A stretch of 64,000 bases of DNA from Paraphotobacterium marinum. GTDB taxonomy: Bacteria; Pseudomonadota; Gammaproteobacteria; Enterobacterales; Vibrionaceae. The notes below the pieces were generated by a model. The model made no database searches. It was not told the origin of the DNA and worked only from the letters and a program-made list of their open reading frames with translations. Positions within the stretch are counted from its first letter, which is position 1. Each line of letters begins with the position of its first letter. Made by a program: the position numbers and the translations under genes. This document shows, piece after piece, positions 44,735 to 53,650 of the stretch. The stretch covers positions 310,001 through 374,000 of the forward strand of contig NZ_CP022355.1 in the NCBI RefSeq assembly GCF_002216855.1. Direction: 5' to 3'.

Positions 44735-45415
44735 ATGTCTTCAGTAAAAGAAAATATCAATAATATATTAAATTACCTCACAAAGTTACAAACAAAAAAA
44801 TCAAAGGAGGTCCGAATTATAGCTGTTTCAAAAAAACAACCTGTTGAAAAAATAAGCGAAGCTATAGAGAGTGGCCTTGTTAACTTTGGAGAAAGTTATG
44901 TCCAAGAGGCAGTAAAAAAAATTATTCATTTTTCACATGTTAAACAAATTTGTTGGCATTTTTTAGGCCCTATTCAATCAAATAAAACAAAGCTCATTGC
45001 TGAGCATTTTGACTGGGTACAATCAGTCGATCGCATTAAGATATTAGAAAAATTGAACCATCATAGACCAAATCATCTAGCTCCTTTAAATGTCCTAATA
45101 CAAATAAATATAAATGATGAAGCATCTAAATCTGGTATTCATAAAGAGGAATTAAGCAAGCTTATAGAAAATGTCCAGAAGTATCGGAACCTTAAATTAA
45201 GAGGTATTATGGCTATACCCAGAAGAGAAAACAATCCTCGAGAGCAAGCATATACCTTTGAAAGTTTATTTAATTTATTTGAAACCCACCGTAAGAATAA
45301 TCCGGATTTTAATATCTTATCTATGGGAATGTCCAATGATTGGGAAAAAGCAATTCATTTTGGAAGTAACATGGTAAGAATAGGTACTTCTATTTTTGGT
45401 GAACGAGATTCGTAA
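44735..45415 (+). CDS. yggS: Pyridoxal phosphate homeostasis protein YggS
   Basis: PLP-binding TIM-barrel protein that buffers the cofactor. I start at the ATG at 44735 (226 residues, AGG nine bases before), eight bases after yqgF; a TTG at 44711 would overlap yqgF. The PLP lysine lies in IIAVSKKQPVEKISEAIE; also VNFGESYVQEAVKK, WHFLGPIQSNK and LSMGMSNDWEKAI, HFGSNMVRIGTSIFG. Neighbours yqgF and yggT match E. coli. Confidence 0.95.
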   Translation: MSSVKENINNILNYLTKLQTKKSKEVRIIAVSKKQPVEKISEAIESGLVNFGESYVQEAVKKIIHFSHVKQICWHFLGPIQSNKTKLIAEHFDWVQSVDRIKILEKLNHHRPNHLAPLNVLIQININDEASKSGIHKEELSKLIENVQKYRNLKLRGIMAIPRRENNPREQAYTFESLFNLFETHRKNNPDFNILSMGMSNDWEKAIHFGSNMVRIGTSIFGERDS

Positions 45416-45497
45416 TAAAAGATTTCAAATTTTAAAAAAAATGGTTACACTTACACACTTATAAATTTTAAAATCACTTCTCTTTAAAGGGCTAATT

Positions 45498-46045
45498 ATG
45501 CAGGCAATTATTTATCTAATAAATACAGTTTTTAGTTTATATTTATTTGTTTTAATATTAAAAATTTGGCTAAAATATGTAAAAGCTGATTACTACAATC
45601 CATTTACACAATTTATTGTCAAAGCAACCAATCCTGTAATAAAGCCACTAAAAATTTTCATGCCTGATATAGGTAAAATTGATACTGCTACAATAGTATT
45701 TGCATATATTTTCTGCGTTCTCAAATTATTTATAATATATTCATTGAGTGGATTGAACTCTTTCTCCCCCATATTTCTATTTTTAGGATTATTATCATTA
45801 GTAAAATCATTTGGGTATATTTTATTCTGGATTTTAATTTTAAGAGCAATATTAAGTTGGTTCAGCCAAGGTAATAATCCAATGGAATACATAATGTATC
45901 AATTAACCGAACCTCTTTTATATCCAATTAGAAAATTAATTCCATCCATGGGAGGTCTTGATTTAAGTGTTTTAGTTTTATTTGTTATTCTAAATTTTTA
46001 AATATATTAATTGGAAGTTTTATTCCTGTTTGGCAGGTTTTATAG
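45498..46045 (+). CDS. yggT: YggT family membrane protein, one apparent frameshift
   Basis: Inner-membrane protein with two YGGT repeats, linked to osmotic tolerance; exact role unknown. It starts with a membrane segment (IIYLINTVFSLYLFVLILKI) and has YNPFTQFIVKATNPVIKPL, then a second unit IILRAILSWFSQGNNPMEYI and EPLLYPIRKLIPSMGGLDLS. The frame ends at a T5 run (45995-45999); one added base gives a further 15 or so residues (NFLNILIGSFIPVWQVL) and a stop at 46043-46045, 182 residues, near E. coli's 188. Confidence 0.88.
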
Positions 46046-46053
46046 GTTACCGA

Positions 46054-46638
46054 ATGAAAACAAAAATTATTCTAGCTACTCATAATTTAGGTAAAAAAAA
46101 AGAGTTTGAGCATTTATTTGAAAATTTTGACTTTGAATTAACTTCTTCTGTTGAAATGAATATCAGTGATGTTGAAGAAACCGGTCAAACATTTGTGGAA
46201 AATGCAATTATAAAAGCAAGACACGCTGCAAAAATATCGGGCTTACCTTCAATCGCAGATGATTCGGGTCTTTGTGTAACATCTTTGAATAATCAGCCTG
46301 GTATATATTCTGCTCGTTATGCTGGTGATCACGGCAACAATGAAAAAAACATTGACCTCCTGCTTAAGAATTTAAAACCCTTTAAAGATCGAAGAGCTTT
46401 TTTTAAAGCTGTACTAGTATTTATGAAACACGCAGAAGATCCTGATCCTATAATTGCTTCTGCTAAATGGGCTGGAGTAATTGCAGAAGAACCTCTAGGA
46501 ATAAAGGGACATGGTTATGATCCTATTTTTATTCCATTAGGTTATCATCAAACTGCATCTGAAATGGATCTAAATTTAAAAAACCAAATTTCACATAGAG
46601 CTATTGCATTTAAGAAATTAATTGAGTTATTAAAGTGA
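46054..46638 (+). CDS. rdgB: XTP/dITP pyrophosphatase RdgB
   Basis: House-cleaning enzyme that hydrolyses ITP, dITP and XTP to keep them out of nucleic acids. From the ATG at 46054 it has 194 residues (E. coli 197). IILATHNLGKKKEFEHLF, IADDSGLCVTSLNNQPGIYS, RYAGDHGNNEKNI and GHGYDPIFIP are diagnostic. Its stop overlaps the hemW GTG start. Confidence 0.97.
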   Translation: MKTKIILATHNLGKKKEFEHLFENFDFELTSSVEMNISDVEETGQTFVENAIIKARHAAKISGLPSIADDSGLCVTSLNNQPGIYSARYAGDHGNNEKNIDLLLKNLKPFKDRRAFFKAVLVFMKHAEDPDPIIASAKWAGVIAEEPLGIKGHGYDPIFIPLGYHQTASEMDLNLKNQISHRAIAFKKLIELLK

Positions 46639-47774
46639 ATAAAAAACCGGTAAGTCTCTATATACATATGCCCTGGTGCATCAAAAAATGCCCTTACTGT
46701 GATTTTAACTCACACACAATTAATGGGGATATTCCAGAAAAAACATATATCGAGCATTTAATAAAAGATTTAAAAAATGATATTGAAGAATACAATATTT
46801 ATGATAGACCAGTAAAAACTATTTTTTTTGGTGGGGGAACCCCGAGTTTAATAACACCAGCTGGGTATGATGAGTTACTATCTGGTATAAAATTATTGCT
46901 ACCTTTTAAAGAAAATATTGAAATAACAATGGAAGCTAACCCGGGTACTTTAGAGCATAAACCTTTTCAGGAATATATAAACGCAGGAATAAATAGATTT
47001 TCTGTAGGTGTACAGTCATTTAACAATGAACATTTAAATATTCTAGGTAGAATACACTCAAATCAAAATGCTATTACAGCACTTGAGGAACTTAGGGAAC
47101 TTAATGTTACTTCTTACAACTTGGATCTGATGCATGGATTACCACAACAAAATATAAAACAGGCTTTATCAGATTTACATACAGCGATAGAACTTAATGT
47201 CCCACATATATCATGGTATCAATTAACAATTGAGCCACATACAATGTTTTCTTCTAGACCTCCCACACTTCCCTCTGATGATATCTTATGGCTAATCTAT
47301 AAGGAAGGTATTGAATTATTGAAAGATAATGGTTATGAGCAATATGAGATTTCTGCTTTTTCAAAACAAAATCATGCGTGTGAGCATAACCTTAATTATT
47401 GGGAGTTTGGCGATTATTTAGGAGTTGGTTGTGGCGCGAGTGGGAAAATCACAACTAATAGTAAACAAGTTATTAGAACTGAAAAAGTGAAACATCCCAA
47501 AGGATATTTAGAAGCAAAAAATAATTATATAAAATTTAAGTCAAATGTAACAGGAGATGATTTAGTATTTGAATACTTCCTGAATAGATGTAGGCTGATG
47601 AATGGATTTAGCAAACAAGATTTTGAACATAAAACAGGTTTAAAACTTGATAATTTAGAACCAAAATTAAATATAGCCCAAAAAAAAGGTTTAATTACTT
47701 ATCAAAGTGAATTTGTTACGGTAACAACGCTCGGTCACCGTTACTTAAATAATTTATTAGAGCTCTTTATATGA
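46635..47774 (+). CDS. hemW: Heme chaperone HemW (HemN-like radical SAM protein)
   Basis: Radical SAM protein that binds and delivers heme; formerly taken for a coproporphyrinogen oxidase. It has 379 residues from a GTG start overlapping rdgB by four bases. The Fe-S motif is WCIKKCPYCDFNSH (three Cys), followed by TIFFGGGTPSLITP and a C-terminal HemN domain. The single Cys after the CxxxCxxC (HemN has CxxxCxxCxC) points to HemW rather than HemN: here Phe follows Asp. It is convergent with trmB, overlapping by 18 bases. Confidence 0.95.
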   Translation: MNKKPVSLYIHMPWCIKKCPYCDFNSHTINGDIPEKTYIEHLIKDLKNDIEEYNIYDRPVKTIFFGGGTPSLITPAGYDELLSGIKLLLPFKENIEITMEANPGTLEHKPFQEYINAGINRFSVGVQSFNNEHLNILGRIHSNQNAITALEELRELNVTSYNLDLMHGLPQQNIKQALSDLHTAIELNVPHISWYQLTIEPHTMFSSRPPTLPSDDILWLIYKEGIELLKDNGYEQYEISAFSKQNHACEHNLNYWEFGDYLGVGCGASGKITTNSKQVIRTEKVKHPKGYLEAKNNYIKFKSNVTGDDLVFEYFLNRCRLMNGFSKQDFEHKTGLKLDNLEPKLNIAQKKGLITYQSEFVTVTTLGHRYLNNLLELFI

Positions 47775-48506
47775 TTTTTGAAACTTAATATCAAAAACTT
47801 TGTGCCCTAGTTTAATCCCCCTATTTTCAAACTTTGTTAAAGGCCTCTCGTTTGGTCGTTCAATAAAATCATTAGTTTGACTTAAATTACGTAATATTTT
47901 GAATGAAGATAAAACTTCTAACATATGCTCTGAATAATTTTCCCAGTCTGTAGCAAGATGGATGGTACCACCTTCTTTTAATTTCCTTAATAAAAGTTGT
48001 ACGAATGCTTGTTGAATAATTCTTCTTTTATGATGCTTTGCTTTGTGCCAAGGATCAGGAAAGAATATTTGAAATTTATCTATAGATTTATCATCAATCA
48101 TTGAATTCAAAACTTCAACAGCATCGTGACAAATAACTTTCAAATTTTTAACATTATTTTCTTCAATTTGTTTGATGCATGAACCTACGCCAGGTTTATG
48201 TACTTCTATACCAATAAAGTTTTTATTTGGGTTTTCTAATGCCATTTGTACAAGTGAACTTCCCATCCCAAAGCCAATTTCAAGTACAACTTCATTATCA
48301 TTTTTGAATAAATTTTTAAAATCAATACGACTTTCCTTGTATGTTATACCATACAAAGACCAGAATTGCTCTATTGCAAGTTCCTGCCCTTTAGTAAGAC
48401 GCCCTTCGCGCAAGACAAAACTCCTAATTTTTCTCACTAGCCGTCCATTACTATCATATTCAGGTGTAATTACATCCTGATTTTTTAAATTATTCTTGGA
48501 TATCAT
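47757..48506 (-). CDS. trmB: tRNA (guanine-N7-)-methyltransferase TrmB
   Basis: Makes m7G46 in the tRNA variable loop. It has 249 residues. The SAM motif VLEIGFGMGSSLVQMA, FIGIEVHKPGVGSCI and FFPDPWHKAKHHKRRII are diagnostic. Its 3' end overlaps hemW on the opposite strand, and it is divergent from mutY, as in E. coli. Confidence 0.97.
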   Translation of the reverse strand: MISKNNLKNQDVITPEYDSNGRLVRKIRSFVLREGRLTKGQELAIEQFWSLYGITYKESRIDFKNLFKNDNEVVLEIGFGMGSSLVQMALENPNKNFIGIEVHKPGVGSCIKQIEENNVKNLKVICHDAVEVLNSMIDDKSIDKFQIFFPDPWHKAKHHKRRIIQQAFVQLLLRKLKEGGTIHLATDWENYSEHMLEVLSSFKILRNLSQTNDFIERPNERPLTKFENRGIKLGHKVFDIKFQKSYKEL

Positions 48507-48609
48507 TGTTTATTACTTATCAACTTTAGGTAAATTATATATACTGTCTTAATTTAAAACAGTCTGGTAAATCTATATTTTGTCAGACCGGATATATTAT
48601 AGACTAAAA

Positions 48610-49595
48610 ATGGATATTGCAAACACTATTATAGAATGGCAGTTACAACATGGTAGAAAAGACTTACCATGGCAGCAAAATATTACTCCATACAAAGTAT
48701 TAATATCAGAGATTATGCTCCAACAAACACAAGTTAAAACGGTTATACCGTACTTTCAAAAGTGGTTAAGATATTTTCCTACAATTGATGCTCTAGCAAT
48801 AGCTGAAGAGGATAAAGTGTTAAAATTATGGGAAGGTCTGGGTTACTATTCTAGAGCAAGAAATTTAATAAAAGCGTCTAAGTTTATTTTAGATGAGTTC
48901 GGTGGGAAGATTCCTGATGATCAAGAAAAATTATTAAGTATTCCAGGTGTTGGTCCATATACATCAGGGGCTATACTTTCCTTTGCTTTCAATAAGTATG
49001 GACCAATTGTTGATGGTAATGTAAATAGACTCTTTTCTAGATTTTTGGCATTAAGGAATGTAAAAAGTCATCATCATTTAAAAGAAAAATTTGGCAATTA
49101 TCTATTCAACTTACGCCTCAAACATCAAACAGAATTTATACACAAGGATTAATTGATTTAGGTGCACTGATATGCACACCTAGAAATGTTCAATGTGATC
49201 AATGTCCCTTACAATTAAATTGTTATGCTTTTAAAACTCATAAGCAATTAGAATTACCGCTTAATACAAAAAAAGCAAAAAAAATAAAAAAAGACAAGTA
49301 TTTTATTTGGTGTAAACAAAATGATAATATTCTCTTAGAAAAAAGAAATAAAAAAGATGTATGGTTTGGTTTATGGTGTTTGCCTGAAGTCAGCGAAGAT
49401 GATTTAAAAAACATAAATTATAGATTGAAAGGGAAAATATCTCATAAATTTACACATTATGAGCTGTTAGGCCATGTAATCGAAGTGAATAATTTAAAAG
49501 TAAAATCAACAGATAACTCAAAATATTTTCGATCTACATCAAGTATTGCCTTGCCAACACCTATAAAAAAGTTTATAAAAACAAATTTAGATTAA
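48610..49595 (+). CDS. mutY: A/G-specific adenine glycosylase MutY, one apparent frameshift
   Basis: Removes adenine opposite 8-oxoguanine. I start at 48610 ([20 protein letters not shown]), where homologues start. [20 protein letters not shown], the helix-hairpin-helix [19 protein letters not shown] and the catalytic Asp in [14 protein letters not shown] are intact. The frame breaks near 49096-49099; one added base continues it through [19 protein letters not shown], giving the four-cysteine cluster C-x6-C-x2-C-x5-C, and a C-terminal 8-oxoG recognition domain to 49595. About 329 residues. yggX follows as in E. coli. Confidence 0.93.
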
Positions 49596-49608
49596 GAGAT
49601 TTTATTAT

Positions 49609-49875
49609 ATGTCAAAAACTATTTATTGTGTACATTTAAAAAAAGAAGCTCCCTCTATGTCTTTTCAAATCTACCCTGGTGAGTTAGGAAAAAAAATTTA
49701 TGAAAATATCTCTCAAGAAGCATGGAATAAATGGCAAGCTAAACAGACAATGTTAATAAATGAAAAAAAATTAAATATGATGGATCCTGAACATCGTAAA
49801 TTTCTTGAAAAAAAAATGTCTGAATTTTTATTCGATGGAAAAGATATTATTATAGATGGATATCAACCAAAATAA
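49609..49875 (+). CDS. yggX: Fe(II)-trafficking protein YggX
   Basis: Small protein that protects Fe-S clusters from oxidation. It has 88 residues (E. coli 91). It begins [20 protein letters not shown] and has [20 protein letters not shown] and a [12 protein letters not shown] stretch. It lies 13 bases after mutY, a conserved pair. Confidence 0.96.
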   Translation: MSKTIYCVHLKKEAPSMSFQIYPGELGKKIYENISQEAWNKWQAKQTMLINEKKLNMMDPEHRKFLEKKMSEFLFDGKDIIIDGYQPK

Positions 49876-49944
49876 CCAAAACAACCCAAAAAGATTAAAA
49901 ATAAAGCAATCAACTCAAAAAACATAATTCTTTTCTTTTTTTTG

Positions 49945-49973
49945 TTGACTTAGAGAGCAAAATCTTATTTAAT
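49945..49973 (+). promoter_or_regulatory. Sigma-70 promoter of the tRNA cluster
   Basis: TTGACT (49945-49950), a 17-base spacer and TTTAAT (49968-49973), ending 10 bases before the first tRNA. A T-rich stretch (about 49929-49943) just upstream could act as an UP element. Good spacing and the position before a stable-RNA cluster support the call. Confidence 0.75.
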
Positions 49974-49983
49974 ACGCTTCATT

Positions 49984-50059
49984 GCCCGGATAGCTCAGTC
50001 GGTAGAGCAGAGGATTGAAAATCCTCGTGTCGGTGGTTCGATTCCGCCTCCGGGCACCA
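49984..50059 (+). tRNA. tRNA-Phe (GAA), first copy
   Basis: Seventy-six bases with an encoded CCA. Acceptor stem GCCCGGA/TCCGGGC, D arm, anticodon stem GAGGA/TCCTC with loop TTGAAAA (anticodon GAA), and a T arm with GGTTCGATTCC. Identical to the third gene of the cluster outside the acceptor stem. Confidence 0.98.
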
Positions 50060-50068
50060 TTTAAGTGC

Positions 50069-50144
<76 letters not shown>

Positions 50145-50151
50145 TTTAAAT

Positions 50152-50227
50152 GCCTCGATAGCTCAGTCGGTAGAGCAGAGGATTGAAAATCCTCGTGTCG
50201 GTGGTTCGATTCCGCCTCGAGGCACCA
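50152..50227 (+). tRNA. tRNA-Phe (GAA), second copy with altered acceptor stem
   Basis: Seventy-six bases with an encoded CCA. The acceptor stem is GCCTCGA/TCGAGGC: two positions differ from the first copy on each side and all pairs are kept. The D, anticodon and T arms are identical to the copy at 49984. The anticodon is GAA. Confidence 0.97.
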
Positions 50228-50231
50228 TTAT

Positions 50232-50307
50232 TCCCCCTTAGTTCAGTTGGTAGAACGCCGGACTGTTAATCCGTATGTCGCTGGTTCGAGTCCAGCAGGG
50301 GGAGCCA
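50232..50307 (+). tRNA. tRNA-Asn (GTT)
   Basis: Seventy-six bases with an encoded CCA (discriminator G). Acceptor TCCCCCT/AGGGGGA, anticodon stem CGGAC/GTCCG-type with loop CTGTTAA (anticodon GTT), T arm with GGTTCGAGTCC. Last gene of the four-tRNA cluster. Confidence 0.97.
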
Positions 50308-50340
50308 CTTTAAACCTTCAAAAAAAATCAACCATACATC

Positions 50341-50401
50341 AAAAAAAAAAATTTTTTTTTCGACTCTAACATTTGACAGGTATATAATATTCTGTTATAG
50401 A
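50341..50401 (+). promoter_or_regulatory. dksA promoter with upstream A11T9 tract
   Basis: TTGACA (50373-50378), the perfect -35 hexamer, is 17 bases from TATAGA (50396-50401), giving a start about 45-50 bases before the dksA ATG. Eleven A and nine T (50341-50360) lie where an UP element would bind the alpha subunit; the tract is also likely curved and might act as a weak end signal for the tRNA transcript. Confidence 0.75.
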
Positions 50402-50454
50402 TACACCCCTAATTTTAAATAAAGGATATATTAGGTATATTTAGGAGATAATGA

Positions 50455-50904
50455 ATGCCAATTATTCAAAAGAAAAAAACTTTAGGTATTCTAGCAGCTG
50501 CTGGACTTGAACCATATCAAGTAGCTCCCAACGAAGAATACATGAATGAAAAACAACTTAAGCATTTTCGTACAATTTTAATGGCTTGGAAAGAACAGTT
50601 GAAAAGTGAAGTTGAGAGAACTGTTCATCAAATGCAAGATGAAGCTTCCAATTTTCCAGATCCTGTTGACAGAGCAGCGCAAGAAGAAGAGTTTAGCTTA
50701 GAGTTAAGAAACAGAGATCGAGAAAGAAGGCTAATAAAAAAAATAGATAAAACTATTCAAAGAATTGACGATGATGATTTTGGTTATTGCGACTCTTGTG
50801 GAGTTGAAATTGGAATAAGAAGATTAGAGGCTCGTCCAACTGCTGAATTATGCATAGATTGTAAGACCCTTGCTGAGTTAAAAGAAAAGCAGATGACTGG
50901 ATAG
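50455..50904 (+). CDS. dksA: RNA polymerase-binding transcription factor DksA
   Basis: Binds the secondary channel of RNA polymerase and works with ppGpp. It has 149 residues (E. coli 151). The coiled-coil tip [14 protein letters not shown] keeps the two key Asp residues, and the zinc finger is [15 protein letters not shown] with a second pair in [10 protein letters not shown]. It has its own strong promoter after the tRNA cluster and leads into gluQ. With relA at 13.7 kb it gives this window both main stringent-response genes. Confidence 0.98.
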   Translation: MPIIQKKKTLGILAAAGLEPYQVAPNEEYMNEKQLKHFRTILMAWKEQLKSEVERTVHQMQDEASNFPDPVDRAAQEEEFSLELRNRDRERRLIKKIDKTIQRIDDDDFGYCDSCGVEIGIRRLEARPTAELCIDCKTLAELKEKQMTG

Positions 50905-50923
50905 TACTGGTTTTTCATTACGA

Positions 50924-51808
50924 ATGAACACAAAAGTAATTTATAGAGGGCGTTTTGCTCCCTCTCCAACTGGAGATTTACACTTAGGTTCTTTAACTAC
51001 AGCTTTAGGCAGTTATCTTGAAGCTAAAGCTAACAATGGAAGCTGGTTGCTAAGAATTGAAGATCTGGATTATTTCAGAATACAACCTGCATCTATCGCA
51101 AATATCTTACATACACTCGAACTTTATGGCCTTGAATGGGATGAGGAAGTTCTCTATCAAAGTAAACGAATTGATATATATAGAGAGTACATTAATGATA
51201 TTATAGGTGCTAATAAAGCCTACTACTGCTCTTGTAATCGTAAAAGAATTAAGGAGTTAGGCGGTATATACGACGGATACTGTAAAGAAAAAAAAAGGTC
51301 ACCTGAAAACGCATCAATACGTTTCTTAAAACATGAAGTTAATTCGTTCTCGGATAGGCTTAAAGGCATAATTTTTTTTTCAAAAGATTTGGCACAAGAA
51401 AACTTCATTATACAAAGAAAAGACGGCTTGCCATCTTATAATCTTGCTGTAGTCGTTGATGACATATATCAAGGTATAACTGAAGTCGTTCGTGGTTCTG
51501 ATCTAGAGAATATGACTAGTCATCAAATTGCTCTTTATAATTACTTTGAACTTAGGGCAATAAAGTATGTACATTTACCAGTTATAAACAATCAAAATGG
51601 TTTTAAGCTCTCAAAACAACATAAGGCTAAGAGTATCCCTTTAGATAATATCCAATATAATTTGCTAAAGGCTCTGAAATTACTTGGGTTGCCAACACAA
51701 AAAGAAATGATATACAATTCTCCCCAAGAAATTCTAACTTGGTCTATTGCAAATTGGTCATTAGCTAAAATACCAAAAGTAAATATAAATGTCTCGGATA
51801 CAAATTAA
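50924..51808 (+). CDS. gluQ: Glutamyl-Q tRNA(Asp) synthetase
   Basis: Truncated glutamyl-tRNA synthetase paralogue that attaches glutamate to queuosine 34 of tRNA-Asp. It has 294 residues (E. coli 308). The class I motif is FAPSPTGDLHLGSL, the zinc ligands include YYCSCNRKRI and YDGYCKEK, and the KMSKS-like loop is GFKLSKQHKAK. No anticodon-binding domain, as expected. It lies in the dksA-gluQ-pcnB order of E. coli. Confidence 0.97.
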   Translation: MNTKVIYRGRFAPSPTGDLHLGSLTTALGSYLEAKANNGSWLLRIEDLDYFRIQPASIANILHTLELYGLEWDEEVLYQSKRIDIYREYINDIIGANKAYYCSCNRKRIKELGGIYDGYCKEKKRSPENASIRFLKHEVNSFSDRLKGIIFFSKDLAQENFIIQRKDGLPSYNLAVVVDDIYQGITEVVRGSDLENMTSHQIALYNYFELRAIKYVHLPVINNQNGFKLSKQHKAKSIPLDNIQYNLLKALKLLGLPTQKEMIYNSPQEILTWSIANWSLAKIPKVNINVSDTN

Positions 51809-51826
51809 TTATGCGGAAATTATAGA

Positions 51827-53140
51827 ATGAATAATTCTCACCCTAAATCGGTTGAAATATTAAACCGTAATCAGCACAATATTTCTAGAAAAGATATTTC
51901 ATCTAATGCACTAAAAGTCTTGTATCGTCTATCTGCTGAAAATTATGAAGCATATTTAGTGGGTGGGTGTGTCAGGGATCTACTCCTAGGACAAAAACCC
52001 AAAGACTTTGATATAGTTACAGATGCTACTCCAGAAGAAATAAAAAAAATTTTTAGTAATTGTCGGCTAATTGGAAAAAGATTTCGCTTAGCCCATATTC
52101 TTTTTGGTAGGGAAATAATAGAAGTTGCTACTTTTAGAGGCCATCACTCTGCAACTTCTACAAAAAATATTTCAAAAAAGTCTGAGAAAGGAATGTTAAT
52201 TAGAGATAATATATTCGGTGATATAAATGAAGATAGTGAAAGAAGAGATTTTACAGTCAATTCTTTATATTATGATATTAAAACATTTTCAATAAGAAGC
52301 TCTGAGCATGGCCTATCAGATTTAAAAAATAGAGTTATTAAGTTAATTGGAGAACCTCATACAAGGTATAAAGAAGATCCTGTGAGAATGTTAAGAGCTA
52401 TTAGATTCTCTGTTAAATTAAATATGTCCTTATCCAATGAAACAGCTACTCCCATAAAAGAACTCGTGACATTATTAAGCGAAATTCCTGGGGCTAGGCT
52501 TTTTGATGAATGCAATAAATTATTTCATAATGGTTACGGCTATAAAACTTACCTTAGTCTTAGAGAATATGATATTTTTCAACAACTGTTTCCTCAGATA
52601 AATGACTTTCTTACTGAAGACCATTCAAGTCTTACAGAAAAAATGATTGAACTATCTCTAATTTCAACAGATCAAAGAATAAAAAATCAAAAAAGAATTA
52701 ATCCAGCATTTTTATACAGTTGTTTTCTATGGTACCCACTTCAATCGAAATTAAAAGAAATAAAGAATGATAAAAGTTATGCAAGTTTATCATCCTACGA
52801 ACAACTTCAAGCTGCTATAAATTGGATTATTGATAAACAAATAGAGACTATTTCAATTCCTAAAAGATTTACAAATACAATACGAGATATTTGGTATCTT
52901 CAAAATAAGTTTTTGAATAGAACTCCAAAACGATCATTACGCCTACTAGAGCAACCCAAATTTAGAGCCGCTTTTGATTTCTTAGAAATTAGAGGGATTA
53001 TTGAAGGTGGTGAAATAAAAGATCTTGCAAAGTGGTGGGATATTTTTCAACAAGCAGATGAATCAAAAGCGAATTTAATGTTACAAAGCCTTAATCACAA
53101 AAAAAGTAAAAAAGGACATAAAAGAAAACATAAAGTATGA
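51827..53140 (+). CDS. pcnB: Poly(A) polymerase I
   Basis: Adds poly(A) tails that mark RNA for decay. It has 437 residues. Nucleotidyltransferase signature YLVGGCVRDLLLGQKPKDFD with the catalytic Asp pair, then RRDFTVNSLYYD and RYKEDPVRMLRAIRFSVKL. The basic C-terminus (KKSKKGHKRKHK) is typical of PcnB rather than the related CCA-adding enzyme. It overlaps folK by four bases. Confidence 0.96.
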   Translation: MNNSHPKSVEILNRNQHNISRKDISSNALKVLYRLSAENYEAYLVGGCVRDLLLGQKPKDFDIVTDATPEEIKKIFSNCRLIGKRFRLAHILFGREIIEVATFRGHHSATSTKNISKKSEKGMLIRDNIFGDINEDSERRDFTVNSLYYDIKTFSIRSSEHGLSDLKNRVIKLIGEPHTRYKEDPVRMLRAIRFSVKLNMSLSNETATPIKELVTLLSEIPGARLFDECNKLFHNGYGYKTYLSLREYDIFQQLFPQINDFLTEDHSSLTEKMIELSLISTDQRIKNQKRINPAFLYSCFLWYPLQSKLKEIKNDKSYASLSSYEQLQAAINWIIDKQIETISIPKRFTNTIRDIWYLQNKFLNRTPKRSLRLLEQPKFRAAFDFLEIRGIIEGGEIKDLAKWWDIFQQADESKANLMLQSLNHKKSKKGHKRKHKV

Positions 53141-53640
53141 AAAATATTGCATATATTGGTCTTGGCAGTAATTTAGACGATCCCTTTAAAAAAACATTAA
53201 CTGCTATAAATTTATTAAATAACTATCATTCAAAAATAAGGATATTGGATCGTTCTTCTTTTTATTCAAGCACACCACTTGATAATATACCTCAAGAAGA
53301 TTTTGTTAATGCTGTATTAAAAATTGAAACGGATCATTCTCCAATAGAATTATTAGATCTTTTACAATCTATCGAGTTAAAAATGGGGCGTATTAGAAAC
53401 AAAAATATGAGATGGGGTCCAAGAGTTATTGATTTAGATATATTGCTTTTTAATAATGATATAATTAATAACAATAGGCTTACTATACCTCACTATGATA
53501 TGAAAAGACGTGATTTTGTTATCGTTCCATTATTTGAAATAGCTCCGTCCTTGATTTTACCAGATGGAGACTTAATATCTGATGTTATGAATAATTTACA
53601 AGTTAATAAACTTCAAAAAATAAAACAAACTAACTCCTGA
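53137..53640 (+). CDS. folK: 2-amino-4-hydroxy-6-hydroxymethyldihydropteridine pyrophosphokinase
   Basis: Activates the pterin for folate synthesis. It has 167 residues. IAYIGLGSNLDDPFKKTLTA, FVNAVLKIETDHSP, and the signature RWGPRVIDLDILLFNND are clear. The start overlaps pcnB (ATGA). In E. coli panB comes next; here panC follows after ten bases. Confidence 0.97.
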   Translation: MKNIAYIGLGSNLDDPFKKTLTAINLLNNYHSKIRILDRSSFYSSTPLDNIPQEDFVNAVLKIETDHSPIELLDLLQSIELKMGRIRNKNMRWGPRVIDLDILLFNNDIINNNRLTIPHYDMKRRDFVIVPLFEIAPSLILPDGDLISDVMNNLQVNKLQKIKQTNS

Positions 53641-53650
53641 GTATAAATAA

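Noticed and set aside
50341..50360. A11T9 tract as an intrinsic terminator for the tRNA cluster
   Set aside because: Pure A/T pairing with no loop would be unstable; its place just upstream of the dksA -35 fits an UP element better, though weak termination is not excluded.
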